Positions 24,101-32,867 of a stretch of 61,899 bases of DNA are shown one piece after another. How positions within the stretch are numbered: position 1 is the first letter of the stretch; each line of letters starts with the position of its first letter. Below the pieces are notes generated by a model. That model was not told the origin of the DNA. It saw nothing but the letters and a program-made list of their open reading frames with translations, and searched no databases. The DNA comes from Terriglobia bacterium. GTDB taxonomy: Bacteria; Acidobacteriota; Terriglobia; Terriglobales; Acidobacteriaceae. Location: positions 1 to 61,899 of the forward strand of contig JAIQFH010000047.1 in assembly GCA_020073385.1 (NCBI GenBank), written 5' to 3'. The position numbers and the translations under genes were made by a program.

Positions 24101-25643
24101 GCAATTGATTCAGATCAAGCAGCTTTCCCCGCTTGCGCTCCCAGCCCATCCACCCTTTTTCGCGGGGGTTGTACACCCGATGCCGGTGCAGGTGAAAAAA
24201 TGTTCCCGAATTCTTGTGCGCGTATCTGTCGTTGAGATCTGTGATCAGGCTGGAGCATAGCGCCACCAGTTCGTTGTCTTCGGGCGTCGGCTCGGGCGAA
24301 TCGGGCAGATCCGACACGATCGCGAAGTGAATATTGCAATCATGATTACCGAGGTAGCGCACCTCCAACTCTTCCACCAGATGATGTACCTGCGCCTCGC
24401 TCAGCAACAGAGTGGGAATTGCCACCAGCGTCGCGCAATGATCCGGCACGCCCTGCGAAACATCCAGCTTCGGTAAGGTGGTGGGCGCCAGCAGGTTTGT
24501 TGTCAGGTAATTCATCAGCTGAACCGCGGCCTGCGAACTCGGCAGCAACAGGATCAGCATGGAAAGCAGCAGGGTCGGCAGCGGAGTCTCCGGCGGTGTC
24601 AGCAACCACAACACTCCCGTGACTACTACGAACGTGAAAACCGCGATCCCCACCAGCAGGAACTCATCCGGATGTGCGCGCAGCCAATGTCGAACGGCTT
24701 CTCCGAACGTGCGGTGATAACCGACTCTCTGACACAAAAGGTCATCTCCGTCGCCCACCAGATAGTAGCCAATGTGAGATTCGCGCTGCGCGATCCGTGG
24801 GTCACGGGCCCCTCGTTTCTGCGCCTCCTTCGCCAATGTCAGAGCCGCCTCGGCTACTTCCATTTCTATCTGGTCCGAACGCCGCGCAATCTGCGCCACG
24901 CGCTCCCGGTACCAGTTGCGGCTTTCAAAATCCATCGCAGCATACGCTCCGGCGGGATCGCGTCGCAGCATTTCGTCGAAGGGGATCAGAGATTCCAGAT
25001 CCTCTTTCCACGACGCCTGAAGCACGTGCTCGAAGGCACGAATATAGGGTGCAATGCTCGATGGCAGTGCCGTCCCACTCTTAAGACTCGCTTCCAGAGC
25101 GAGCCCGCCTTCGGCGATCCGCTCGAGGAGAATCATCTTCAGCGCCGGCACCAACGACCCGATCTCGTGAAATTGCAGCGGCGCTGACTCTTCAAACGCC
25201 ATGCAGAATGCGGTGAATTCACTCTTTGAGAACTTAGCCTCCATCTGATCGAGGAAGGCCTGTGCAATCACAAGTACGCGTGGCAGGATGTCCGATTTGT
25301 TCGAGACAACCGGCAGGGTCGCATTGCTGAGATCGCCAAAAACCGTGCGTGCGCCCCCTAACAGCATGCGAATCGTGCCTCGGAGCACGATCACATCTTC
25401 CAAATCAGACGCACCTTCGAATCCCTCATCTACCCGATCCGACAAAGACGTGAACTGCCGCAGCAGTGCCTCGCACCGAGTGGAGAATGTTTCCGACGAG
25501 TCCCGATCCGGCAGCCACGTCAGACTGGCAGCCAGTTCCGTCGCGGCGTTTCGGACAGGCAGCACCTCCTCTTCCTTCCGAGCGCTCAGAAACTTCCGCT
25601 CTTCATCTCCGATAATGCCTTCAGTCTCAGTGTGTAGCCCCAT
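21195..25643 (-). CDS. beta-1,2-glucan synthase (GT84-type, NdvB-like, short form)
   Basis: This 1,482-residue membrane protein resembles the N-terminal and middle parts of cyclic beta-1,2-glucan synthases, which polymerise UDP-glucose. Hydrophobic helices lie around residues 320-390 and 760-920. The GT84 core between them has FVITLDSDTELPRG near 540, the diagnostic GEGSFTGKGIYEVD and a QxxRW-like RRKHRWLRGDW near 687. The C-terminal about 450 residues match the glycoamylase-like fold recently linked to the cyclisation step (FFVSSVDSGNL, GTMFEYLMPS, VHHQGMSLLSL). Full NdvB is about 2,800 residues with a GH94 phosphorylase at the end, and that domain is absent here. The stop is normal, so this is a natural short form. 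The gene follows an ABC exporter by 33 bp. Confidence 0.85.
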   Translation of the reverse strand: MGLHTETEGIIGDEERKFLSARKEEEVLPVRNAATELAASLTWLPDRDSSETFSTRCEALLRQFTSLSDRVDEGFEGASDLEDVIVLRGTIRMLLGGARTVFGDLSNATLPVVSNKSDILPRVLVIAQAFLDQMEAKFSKSEFTAFCMAFEESAPLQFHEIGSLVPALKMILLERIAEGGLALEASLKSGTALPSSIAPYIRAFEHVLQASWKEDLESLIPFDEMLRRDPAGAYAAMDFESRNWYRERVAQIARRSDQIEMEVAEAALTLAKEAQKRGARDPRIAQRESHIGYYLVGDGDDLLCQRVGYHRTFGEAVRHWLRAHPDEFLLVGIAVFTFVVVTGVLWLLTPPETPLPTLLLSMLILLLPSSQAAVQLMNYLTTNLLAPTTLPKLDVSQGVPDHCATLVAIPTLLLSEAQVHHLVEELEVRYLGNHDCNIHFAIVSDLPDSPEPTPEDNELVALCSSLITDLNDRYAHKNSGTFFHLHRHRVYNPREKGWMGWERKRGKLLDLNQLLRGRFDSFPVKIGDLSILPTIRFVITLDSDTELPRGSAHRMIGALAHPLNQAIVNPEKNIVVAGYGILQPRVDISVQCTTQSRLAAIFAGETGLDPYTRAISDVYQDLYGEGSFTGKGIYEVDTMIRVLYGRFPRNSLLSHDLIEGAYARAGLTSDIAVIEDYPSHYSAYSRRKHRWLRGDWQIVEWLTDTVPDESGAAVPNPISLVSRWKIFDNLRRSLVEPATCTLLLYSWFVMNRPVLWTFAAICILFVPAWVELLFGLARAVIARSPRIARDAFGNLFTSNFTVLLTLTLLAHQTLLSLDAVARALVRRLVTRERLLEWETAAEAELGNKRTAIDRYIDWMPFLAAALGLALWFTRPHALLAASPILILWACSKPLAVWLNASPVEAPPEISRQDEWLLRKSALHIWRYFAELSNEEQNWLVPDNVQDDPPKLATSISPTNVGLLLNARQVANELGYITVPEMVNLTQKTLSTVERMRKYRGHLLNWYDTRTLDAKPPFFVSSVDSGNLVASLWTLRQGCRDCLRRPLLSEAHAAGLRDHLRVLVKLRAFGKRELGRFEDQLRGRRWLTALLNFPEEKIDEKKSKADETAVDVAWFRKQAHTRVQAARELSRAYMPWTLPEFSELIREILGGRTVNNVPLERFPDLISEFELRLDDVMKDSTNEADSLRERFLEMLSEARQNTLQLIDRLKQISQQAYELAEAMDFSFMVDKQRLLVSVGFDAERKELQPYYYDLLATEPRTAVFVGIAKDDVPQDCWFRLRRPVTTDHGRPVVLSWTGTMFEYLMPSIWMRSYRNTLLHRATVAAVRSQQEYAALKGVPWGISESACARRNEVGDYHYEAFGVPSLALKKHETDPLIISPYSTFLALNVDRKGAMKNLHRMDSLGWFGKYGFYESADYTVPQRLFGGRRCELVHSWMVHHQGMSLLSLANFLCDNIVQRWFHSDRRVQASELLLQEKPVSQAV

Positions 25644-25676
25644 GCGTTATCAACCATCCTCCAGCACATCCGCGAA

Positions 25677-27497
25677 TCAGCGGTAACTGGCGGCCTGCAA
25701 TTCGAACATCTCGGCGTAGCGGCCGCCCAGGGTCGTCAGAGTGTCGTGGTCTCCTTCTTCCGCAATGCGTCCATTCTCGAGCACCACGATCCGGTCAGCC
25801 ATGCGAACGGTCGAAAACCGGTGAGAGATGAACAGGGCCATCTTCTCGGTTGTCAGTTCGGCAAACCGCTTGAACACCTCGTACTCGCTGCGTGCGTCCA
25901 GCGCCGACGTCGGCTCGTCCAGGACCAGAACTTGAGCATCCCGCAGATAGGCGCGGGCCAAAGCCACCTTTTGCCACTCGCCGCCCGAAAGATCCACGCC
26001 GCCATCGAAGCGCCGGCCCAGCATCTGATCGAGTCCCGACGGAAGTTTCCGCAAAACATCCGCCGCCATGCTCTTCCGCGCCGACTCTTGCAGCAACTCT
26101 AGATCGTTTATCCGGTCGATACGCCCGACTGCAATATTTTCCCGCGCCGTCATCTCGTAACGCATAAAGTCCTGAAAGATCACGCCGATTTCGCTATACA
26201 GATCCTCCAGGTCGTACTCGCGTAGGTCGACTCCATCCAGCAGCACCTGGCCTTCGAACGGATCGTAAAGGCGCGTCAGCAGCTTCACGATCGTCGTCTT
26301 GCCCTCACCATTCTCACCGATCAGCGCCACGCGCTCTCCCGGCCTCAGATGAAAGTTCAAGCCGTTCAGAACCAACCGCGACGAGCCCGGATATCGAAAC
26401 GAAACATTGCGAAACTCGAATCCCCGCTGAATCGGACGCGGAGCCGGCAGGGCATTGGCCTTCGACCGGATCGTGGGCTTCATCTCGAAAAATGCGATCA
26501 GATCTGTAAGGAACAAAGCCTGGTCCGCAATCGTCGACAGCGTCGAAAACGTCTGCTGCAGATTCGAACTCGCTTCTCGAATCGCATTGGCCAACAGCGT
26601 CAGCGTGCCGAAGCTGAACACGCCCGTCACCGTCTGCCACACCGCATAGACGTACGCGGTGTAATAGCCCGCCATGCCGATCATCGAGAGCCCCGATCCG
26701 GCGATCACCTTGCGGCGAGCCAGCGCGATGTCCTCGTTGTAAACCTGGTCTGACAGCGCTTTGAATCTCCCGGTGAGAAAATCGCGCAGCCCAAATAGCT
26801 TCAGTTCCTTTGCGGCTTCTTTGCTGCCGCCAAGCACCCGCAGATAATCGAGCTGGCGTCGGACCGGCGTCTGCCGGAAATTCTTGGCATAGCCCAGAAA
26901 AGCGAAGTGCGTCTCTCCGACGAACGCCGGTATCACGCCCACGATCAGCAGCAGCAACAGCCAAGGCGAAAACACGATGATCGAGATCGACAGCGTAATT
27001 GTCGTAATCACTTGCTGAATCAATCGCCCGATCGCCTGGATCATGTACAGCCGGTCCGTTGCCTGCACCCGCGCCCGCTCCAGCCGGTCATAGAACACCG
27101 GATCTTCATAGGCCACCAGGTCCAGGCTCGCCGCGTGCTCCATCACCCGCACGCTGATGTGGTTCATGTATCTCCCGGCGAGCAGCGCGTCCAGGTAATC
27201 AATCAACCGTCCCACCAGGCCGGTGGAGACCGCCAGGGCGAACTCCGCCGCAACCAGCCACCACAACCGGTTGGTGATCGGCTGATGCGTCGTGACAATG
27301 CGGAAGATAGTGTCGATGATGAACTTCGAAACCCAGAACAGCGCCGGTGGCAAGATCGACGCAATGATTCTGGATACCAGCCCCAGAACGACGACCAGGC
27401 GCCCGGACTCCCACACAAAACGCAGCACCGTGGGCACGTTGCGAAGGGCCGCGAGCCGGTCGCGCCAACCGTTCCAAAACTCAGGTTGCTTGTTCAT
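25677..27497 (-). CDS. ABC transporter, fused permease and ATPase
   Basis: This is a 606-residue half-transporter of the exporter type, starting MNKQPEFWNGWRDRLAALRN; a GTG at 27554 would add 19 residues. About six transmembrane helices occupy residues 30-310. The ATPase domain follows, with Walker A GENGEGKTT, signature LSGGEWQKVALARA, Walker B VLVLDEPTSAL and the switch His in FISHRFST. Half-transporters of this kind work as homodimers and can export glycans (for example NdvA with NdvB). Because the glucan synthase gene follows by 33 bp, export of beta-1,2-glucan is a reasonable inference. Confidence 0.88.
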   Translation of the reverse strand: MNKQPEFWNGWRDRLAALRNVPTVLRFVWESGRLVVVLGLVSRIIASILPPALFWVSKFIIDTIFRIVTTHQPITNRLWWLVAAEFALAVSTGLVGRLIDYLDALLAGRYMNHISVRVMEHAASLDLVAYEDPVFYDRLERARVQATDRLYMIQAIGRLIQQVITTITLSISIIVFSPWLLLLLIVGVIPAFVGETHFAFLGYAKNFRQTPVRRQLDYLRVLGGSKEAAKELKLFGLRDFLTGRFKALSDQVYNEDIALARRKVIAGSGLSMIGMAGYYTAYVYAVWQTVTGVFSFGTLTLLANAIREASSNLQQTFSTLSTIADQALFLTDLIAFFEMKPTIRSKANALPAPRPIQRGFEFRNVSFRYPGSSRLVLNGLNFHLRPGERVALIGENGEGKTTIVKLLTRLYDPFEGQVLLDGVDLREYDLEDLYSEIGVIFQDFMRYEMTARENIAVGRIDRINDLELLQESARKSMAADVLRKLPSGLDQMLGRRFDGGVDLSGGEWQKVALARAYLRDAQVLVLDEPTSALDARSEYEVFKRFAELTTEKMALFISHRFSTVRMADRIVVLENGRIAEEGDHDTLTTLGGRYAEMFELQAASYR

Positions 27498-27709
27498 TCC
27501 CTGATTCCACGCGGATCGGGGGAGGAGTTTCGCCTCGGCACTGGAAAGGACCACCGAGGCACCCAGTCGAGAGGACGGACACCTGAATCTGGTCGATCAG
27601 TTCAAGGCAAACAGAGCCAGCTCCCCAAACGGCATTTGGATGAGGAAATAGCCTTAACGGTTGGTCTGCAAGGGGTCTGCGGTCTTACATCTACTAGTCG
27701 TCGGGGGTC

Positions 27710-29038
27710 TTACTCCTTCTGAAAACCTGCTCGCTCCATGCCCCGCCGTGCCTCTGGACTTTTCATAAACGTGTCCCACACGAACCCCGTTCGCAGATTC
27801 TCCGCCATCAGCAAAATGATCCCCGTGTCAATGCCGATTACGTCTGAATCATACCAGTTCTTCAGGGGATTGAAAGCGTTGGTGAACCCGTATTTCGTCC
27901 ACGCAGAGGGATACTTGCTGCGAATGTTCTTCAGGACGCGCAGCGTCGCGGCCGGCAGAAATGGCAGTGATCCCCCGGCCGCGCTCGGCACCACCGTGCC
28001 GTCTATCGGCCCACTCTCGGGAGGCCCGCCCCAAACCACATAGCCCTGCTGCGAATCAGAAGCGGTAATGCCCCAGAGGTCATCGCTGTAGTCCGGGAAT
28101 TGCCTCCCGAGTTCAATGCAAAACTGGCGGTGTACTTCCGTGGCAGTGATGGAATTCTGGAAGTAGTTGGCGTATTTGTCGCGCTTGCCCCGAAAATCGA
28201 ACCAGGCTTGCGAATACTGATGAATGAACAGGGGCGCAAACGATCCGATATACCGCATGCCATCGTATTCAAAAGTCAGGCGCTTCCAGGCATTCCAGGT
28301 CTGCGGATCGAGCGGGTGCGCGGTCGATCCCATGCCCAACAGATACATCATCATCAGTTCGCTGTAATAGTCCCATCGCGAGGGCAGGAAGCCGATTTCA
28401 GGACTCCATCCGTGCGTAAGCAGCGACGTGTCCTCCGACAGCCACGTCCAATCCACCCGATTGAAGATCAGGTTGGCCAGTTCCGCAACCGCCGGATGTC
28501 GAAAATGCTGCCGGCAGCTAAGCACTCCGCAAAGCAGGATCGCCGTATCCACCGACGATACTTCCGAATCGAACATCCGCTCGCCAGTCTCCGGATTGGC
28601 GAAGTGATAGAAGAACCCGCGGTGGTTGGGCAACTTTTTCCACAGAAAGCGCAGTGTGGCGAAGACGCGCTCCAGAGCAGCGCTCGGGGAAATGAACCCG
28701 CGCTGGGCCCCGATGCACAGGGCCGTCAAGCCGAATCCGGTTGCCGCGATGCTCGACGCATCTCCCTGCCGGTTCGCGTTAACGTTACATCGATCCTTGA
28801 CCATCCCGGTGTTCGGGCTGCCTTGCTCCCAGAAAAACAAGAAGCTGGCGCTCTCCACTTCATGGAGAAACTGGTCATCCTCTGGCGATAAAGCCGGGTT
28901 GGCAGGGCGCGCGGGAGGCTGCGAGGTCTGTTGGTCCACCGCCGGCAGGATCCGCGCAAATGGCAGGTAAAGACCCGTCCCGGCAATCTGTCGGAGAATT
29001 TCCCTTCGCGAATGCAAATGGGGTTTCGGTTGGAGCAT
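27710..29038 (-). CDS. glycoamylase-fold glycosidase, GH144-like endo-beta-1,2-glucanase
   Basis: This 442-residue protein has a twin-arginine-like leader (SRREILRQIAGTGLYLP) and a Pro-rich linker. The catalytic (alpha/alpha)6 domain spans about 50-435. Recognisable stretches are ASFLFFWEQGSPNTGMVKDR, TGFGLTALCIGAQRG, HGWSPEIGFLPSRWDYY and LWGITASDSQQGY. Proteins of this fold were annotated as glucoamylase-like before family GH144 was defined as endo-beta-1,2-glucanases. The location beside the beta-1,2-glucan synthase and exporter supports that substrate. It is on the same strand about 210 bp upstream of the exporter and probably co-regulated. It acts outside the cytoplasm. Confidence 0.82.
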   Translation of the reverse strand: MLQPKPHLHSRREILRQIAGTGLYLPFARILPAVDQQTSQPPARPANPALSPEDDQFLHEVESASFLFFWEQGSPNTGMVKDRCNVNANRQGDASSIAATGFGLTALCIGAQRGFISPSAALERVFATLRFLWKKLPNHRGFFYHFANPETGERMFDSEVSSVDTAILLCGVLSCRQHFRHPAVAELANLIFNRVDWTWLSEDTSLLTHGWSPEIGFLPSRWDYYSELMMMYLLGMGSTAHPLDPQTWNAWKRLTFEYDGMRYIGSFAPLFIHQYSQAWFDFRGKRDKYANYFQNSITATEVHRQFCIELGRQFPDYSDDLWGITASDSQQGYVVWGGPPESGPIDGTVVPSAAGGSLPFLPAATLRVLKNIRSKYPSAWTKYGFTNAFNPLKNWYDSDVIGIDTGIILLMAENLRTGFVWDTFMKSPEARRGMERAGFQKE

Positions 29039-29151
29039 GCCTTTCTGGTTTTCGATTACGCTATTGGTAGAGAAGAGTCAAACAGTTCTTGATCATGTGG
29101 GCCTAACGAGTACAGTCCTTAGGGATGCGAAAACGGTTAATACATGTTGCC

Positions 29152-29165
29152 TTTCCACGTGGAAA
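29152..29165. promoter_or_regulatory. 14-bp perfect palindrome in divergent promoter region
   Basis: TTTCCACGTGGAAA lies between the divergent starts of the glycosidase (29038) and the membrane protein at 29214. A perfect palindrome with a central CG is typical of LacI-type or similar repressor operators. The cognate regulator is not evident in the window. Confidence 0.45.
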
Positions 29166-29213
29166 CGTTTAAGGGTTATTCGTCATCATACGCAATCAAG
29201 GCAAAATCGTCCG

Positions 29214-30197
29214 ATGACTCGGGCTCATAAAATAGAGGCTTGGATCGCCGCCGTCGTTGTTCCCTTGGTCGCCGTCGGTGTCTTCGCCCTGATTCGCTGG
29301 CAGAAACAGAAGCCCGTTACTCTGCGAGGGTCGGTGATTGTCCGCGACGTGGACCCGCGTAAACAGTTGCCAATCGGGGGCGTTCTGGTCTCCGCCGATG
29401 TTCTTAATCCTCCCACTTCGAAGACCGATTCCTCCGGCTTCTTTGCCCTGACTCTTCCGAAATCGATTCGCCGAGGACACCCGGTCGTCCTTCACTATCG
29501 CCATCCCCAGTATCGGCCGCTCGATGTGAAGGATTATGTCGGAGATCAGCTCTATATCGTTCACCTCGTGCCGCTCGATGACAAGCCCGCCCCGAAAGAT
29601 CAACCCTCAGCAAAACTTTCGAATGTGCGCGTGCGATACACAGAGAAGACCCAAACGGAATTCAATGTCGGCAGCGCCGTGAAGACCTTTGAGGTCCAGA
29701 ACAAAGGCAACATCCCGTGCCGGAAACAGCACCCCTGCTCGCCCGATGGAAAATGGAAAGCTGCCCTCGGTTCCGTCACCATCGACGCCGGCGTGGGCAA
29801 CGAATTCCGCGCTCCCCGCGCCTCCTGCATCGCCGGACCCTGTCCGTTCACCCGCATCGAGTCGAATCAGATGTTGCAGGCCGGACGAACCCTCACTCTT
29901 AGCGTGCGCGACTGGTCCGATACCGCTACCTTCCTCCTCGAGGCCGAAGTTTTTCGCCCCATGGTCAGTCAACGGGAGCACTGGTCCTATCCCGCGATCT
30001 TCGGTGAGGGAATGTCTTTCACCCTGCCCTCATCCGCAGAGAGTGTGAGCATCGAGGCCGATAAAGATGGACAAACCATCATTTTCCCCTTAGGCCCGGC
30101 ACTTCAATTGAGTTGGGCAACCTGCGACATGGGAACGAATGCCGATCAAGGACGAATCTACCGCTGTACTTTGAAGCCCGGATATCGCTTCCAATAG
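29214..30197 (+). CDS. membrane-anchored protein with carboxypeptidase-regulatory-like domain
   Basis: The start at 29214 (MTRAHKIEAWIAAVVVPLVA) gives 327 residues. The frame open from 29037 is upstream intergenic sequence. A single N-terminal transmembrane helix (about 9-27) is followed by a beta-sandwich of the carboxypeptidase regulatory type (LRGSVIVRDVDPRKQLPIGG, KTDSSGFFALTLP), as in many acidobacterial surface proteins. A second beta-rich domain after about residue 130 contains conserved-looking Cys pairs (IPCRKQHPCSP, SCIAGPCPF, CDMG). It probably sits in the periplasm. No enzymatic motif is seen. Confidence 0.75.
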   Translation: MTRAHKIEAWIAAVVVPLVAVGVFALIRWQKQKPVTLRGSVIVRDVDPRKQLPIGGVLVSADVLNPPTSKTDSSGFFALTLPKSIRRGHPVVLHYRHPQYRPLDVKDYVGDQLYIVHLVPLDDKPAPKDQPSAKLSNVRVRYTEKTQTEFNVGSAVKTFEVQNKGNIPCRKQHPCSPDGKWKAALGSVTIDAGVGNEFRAPRASCIAGPCPFTRIESNQMLQAGRTLTLSVRDWSDTATFLLEAEVFRPMVSQREHWSYPAIFGEGMSFTLPSSAESVSIEADKDGQTIIFPLGPALQLSWATCDMGTNADQGRIYRCTLKPGYRFQ

Positions 30198-30257
30198 ACG
30201 CTCTAACTCTCCCAGGTACTCAGTAAATACTGCGAGGAGAAGTTCTCAGTGGAAGAG

Positions 30258-30273
30258 CGGCACTTTAGTGCCG
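30258..30273. terminator. hairpin between convergent genes
   Basis: CGGCAC-TTTA-GTGCCG is a perfect 6-bp stem, followed at once by a second dyad (GGGAAA ... TTTCCC). It lies between the membrane protein (ends 30197) and the histidine kinase (ends 30292 on the other strand). The position suggests a bidirectional terminator. The same hairpin type is also a common intergenic palindrome in Acidobacteria. Confidence 0.45.
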
Positions 30274-30291
30274 GGAAAGAATAGTTTCCCC

Positions 30292-32028
30292 CTACGCTGT
30301 CGGCAAGGTGAACACAAACACGCTGCCATGGTTCAATTCGCTCTCGGCGCGGATCGAGCCACCATGGGCCCGCATAATGTGCTTGGCAATCGCCAATCCC
30401 AACCCGGTTCCGCCCGATTCGCGGGATCGCGCTTTATCCACACGATAAAAACGCTCGAACAGTCGCGGCAAGTGCTCAGACGAAATGCCCGAACCAAAAT
30501 CCTTCACGTAGAATTCGATGCCCCGCTGCGCTGCCCGCGCTCCCAGTTCCACCCGCCCCCCGCCGCGCCCATACTTCATCGCATTGTCGATCAGGTTCGA
30601 AAACACCTGGTGAATCGCTTCCCGGTCGGCCAGCACCTGAGGCAGCGATTCCACCGAGCCACTTCCATTGTGCGAGTCCATAATCTGCAAATCGACTCCA
30701 TGCCCCCGCGCAATCTCCCGGAAACTCTCCTCCGCATCGTGTAGCAGTTCCGCCGGAGGCACCGGCTCAGTCTCAAACCGCGTCTCCCCAGATTCCACCC
30801 GCGCCAGCGTCAACAAATCTTCCGTCAGGCGCGCCATCCGAACCGTGTTCTTGCGGATGATCTCCAGAAACTCCCGCGTCGGCGCTGAATCATCAGGATG
30901 AGTATCCAGCAGAGTCTCGGTATATCCCTGAATGGATGTCAGCGGCGTGCGCAGTTCATGCGAAACGTTGGCGATAAAGTCACGACGTGTCTTTTCCACG
31001 CGCTCCGTCTCGGTCAGATCGCGCAGTACGGCTACAACGCCCCCGTCGGGTAATGGTGCCGCCGTCACATCAAATGCTCGCCCGGGAACAATCGACGTTG
31101 CCCGTGCCGTCTTCGCGTCCTTGTTTGTCATGGCCGCCTTGACCGTCGCCAGAAAATCCGGATCGCGAATCGTCTCCACCACCGGCGCGTTCAGCCGCGT
31201 GTGCTGCGGCACCAGGCGGTCCATGGGTTGGTTCGCCCAGCGCACCAGCCCATCCGGGCTCACCGCAATGACTGCATCCTGCATGCTGTTGAGCAGCGTT
31301 TCCAACTGCCGCTGGCTCGAGCGAACCGCAGCAAAACTCCGCTCGACTTGCTCCGCCGTCTTGTCGATCGCCGCCGCCACCCGCCCAATCTCGTCCAGAG
31401 GTGTGTCATTCACTCGCGCTTGCAGATCCCCTCTTTCGATGCGCGCCGCCACATCGACAATGCGTTGCAGTCGCCGCGACATCCAGATCGAAACCCCGGC
31501 TGCAATCAGCAGGGCAATGAGAGACGCGATGGCCGATCCCAAGAACAGTCGTCGCCGCACCTGTGCCTGCACGGCCTCTATATCGGAGAGAGGATAAGCC
31601 AGCCGAACCGCGCCCCCTGAGATCGGAGCGGCGACATAGAGAAACGGAATCCCCAGGGTCGCACTGCGTCTCTCATTCTCGCCCGTCTGGCCCTCCAGCG
31701 CAGCCACGAACTCTGCCCGCTTGGCGTGGTTCTCCATCTGAGCCGGGTTCGATTCCGAATCGGCGAGAACTCTCCCCGACGCATCAATTACCGTCGCACG
31801 CGCTCCCGCCGCCAGTCCCTCCTGGGCAGCAATATCCGCCAGCGTGTGCGTGTGGTCGATTTCAACCCGGTGGGCGAACAGGAGTGTCTTCTGCTTAAGA
31901 TTGCGTTCAATCTCGGCCCGCAGCGACGCCTCCCAGGCGTTGCCGATCATCACGTCAAGTATGGCGGCCGTGGCGGCGATGACGATCAGAAAGACGGCGA
32001 GCAGCTTGAAGAAGATGCGGTTCTTCAA
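30292..32028 (-). CDS. PhoR-like sensor histidine kinase
   Basis: This 578-residue kinase has TM1 at about 7-29, an extracytoplasmic sensor of about 130 residues, and TM2 at about 162-185 (LFLGSAIASLIALLIAAGVS). A HAMP domain, a PAS domain (LNSMQDAVIAVSPDGLVRWA), HisKA with the phospho-acceptor His near 355 (FIANVSHELRTPLTSIQGY) and a HATPase domain (NLIDNAMKYGRGGGR, FGSGISSEHLPRLFERFYRV, GTGLGLAIAKHI) complete it. The architecture is that of PhoR, which senses phosphate limitation with PstSCAB-PhoU, but no pst genes are nearby, so the signal is open. The gene starts 8 bp after the response regulator stop, forming one operon. Confidence 0.9.
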   Translation of the reverse strand: MKNRIFFKLLAVFLIVIAATAAILDVMIGNAWEASLRAEIERNLKQKTLLFAHRVEIDHTHTLADIAAQEGLAAGARATVIDASGRVLADSESNPAQMENHAKRAEFVAALEGQTGENERRSATLGIPFLYVAAPISGGAVRLAYPLSDIEAVQAQVRRRLFLGSAIASLIALLIAAGVSIWMSRRLQRIVDVAARIERGDLQARVNDTPLDEIGRVAAAIDKTAEQVERSFAAVRSSQRQLETLLNSMQDAVIAVSPDGLVRWANQPMDRLVPQHTRLNAPVVETIRDPDFLATVKAAMTNKDAKTARATSIVPGRAFDVTAAPLPDGGVVAVLRDLTETERVEKTRRDFIANVSHELRTPLTSIQGYTETLLDTHPDDSAPTREFLEIIRKNTVRMARLTEDLLTLARVESGETRFETEPVPPAELLHDAEESFREIARGHGVDLQIMDSHNGSGSVESLPQVLADREAIHQVFSNLIDNAMKYGRGGGRVELGARAAQRGIEFYVKDFGSGISSEHLPRLFERFYRVDKARSRESGGTGLGLAIAKHIMRAHGGSIRAESELNHGSVFVFTLPTA

Positions 32029-32036
32029 TTTCTCCT

Positions 32037-32729
32037 CTATTTCGGAGCTTCAAAACGATATCCCGCGCCCCGCACAGTCTTCAGATACCGCGGGTTCTCC
32101 GGGTCCGGTTCAATCTTCTCCCGGATCCGCCGGACGTAGACATCCACCGACCGCGGTGTGACGTACGCCGTATCCCGCCAGACTGAATCCAGCAGATGAT
32201 CGCGGCTGAACACCCGGCCCTTGTGCCGGGCAAAATAATCCAGCAGCCGGAACTCTGTAGCGGTCGTCGGAACCATGCTGCCTCGCACCATCAACGTCAT
32301 CGCGGACGGATCAATCTCAATGTCGCCCACTTTCATCGGGCTCGGCGGCAGTGGCCGCTCGAAGCGCCGCAGCACCGCCTTGACCCGTGCCACCAATTCT
32401 CGCGGGCTGAATGGCTTCGCGATGTAATCGTCGGCCCCGAGTTCAAGTCCCAGCACGCGATCGGCCTCGCTGCTCTTGGCCGTGAGAAAAATGACAGGTA
32501 CCGCCGAGAGTCCCTGCGTCTGTCGGATCGTCCGGCAGATCTCCAGCCCATCCTTGCCCGGCACCATGATGTCGAGCACGAACAGCGCCGGACGCTGTCT
32601 CCCCGCGTCCGCCAACACAGTCGTTCCTGTCGGATATACCCGCACCACGAACCCTTCATTTTCCAGATGGTGCCGTACCAGACGCGAGATGTCCGGATCG
32701 TCTTCGACTACGAAGATGCTCGGTTTCAC
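32037..32729 (-). CDS. PhoB/OmpR-type response regulator
   Basis: This is a 230-residue regulator. The start is taken as the GTG at 32729 (VKPSIFVVEDDPDISRLVRH), since the frame upstream to 32807 has no ATG and looks non-coding. The receiver domain (about 1-120) has the acidic pair EDD, phospho-acceptor Asp in FVLDIMVPGKDGLE, Thr in FLTAKSSE and Lys in YIAKPFSPREL. The C-terminal winged helix (about 135-228) ends in VRRIREKIEPDPENPRYLKT, VRGAGYRFE. It is the partner of the kinase encoded 8 bp downstream. It is divergent from the merR-like gene. Confidence 0.92.
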   Translation of the reverse strand: MKPSIFVVEDDPDISRLVRHHLENEGFVVRVYPTGTTVLADAGRQRPALFVLDIMVPGKDGLEICRTIRQTQGLSAVPVIFLTAKSSEADRVLGLELGADDYIAKPFSPRELVARVKAVLRRFERPLPPSPMKVGDIEIDPSAMTLMVRGSMVPTTATEFRLLDYFARHKGRVFSRDHLLDSVWRDTAYVTPRSVDVYVRRIREKIEPDPENPRYLKTVRGAGYRFEAPK

Positions 32730-32827
32730 AGGAATATTGTAACCAACAGATTTGCCCCTACCTAACCGATTCCCGGGAGCGGCCCAACATTCATCGTTCT
32801 GTAACAATCCTCATGACCTGAAATTGC

Positions 32828-32859
32828 TTGACTCTGGAATCGATTCCAGGGTGCATACT
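32828..32859 (+). promoter_or_regulatory. MerR-type promoter with palindromic operator
   Basis: The -35 TTGACT (32828-32833) and -10 CATACT (32854-32859) are separated by 20 bp, longer than the optimal 17. The spacer holds a perfect 16-bp palindrome, CTGGAATCGATTCCAG (32834-32849). This is the hallmark of MerR-regulated promoters, where the bound regulator untwists an over-long spacer. The regulator's own ATG follows at 32868, so the site is probably autoregulatory and the transcript nearly leaderless. Confidence 0.8.
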
Positions 32860-32867
32860 GCTCCCCT

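Noticed and set aside
26907..27722. 271-codon plus-strand frame over the ABC transporter
   Set aside because: It is a shadow of the transporter gene, with Arg/Gln/His-rich low-complexity composition typical of antisense frames.
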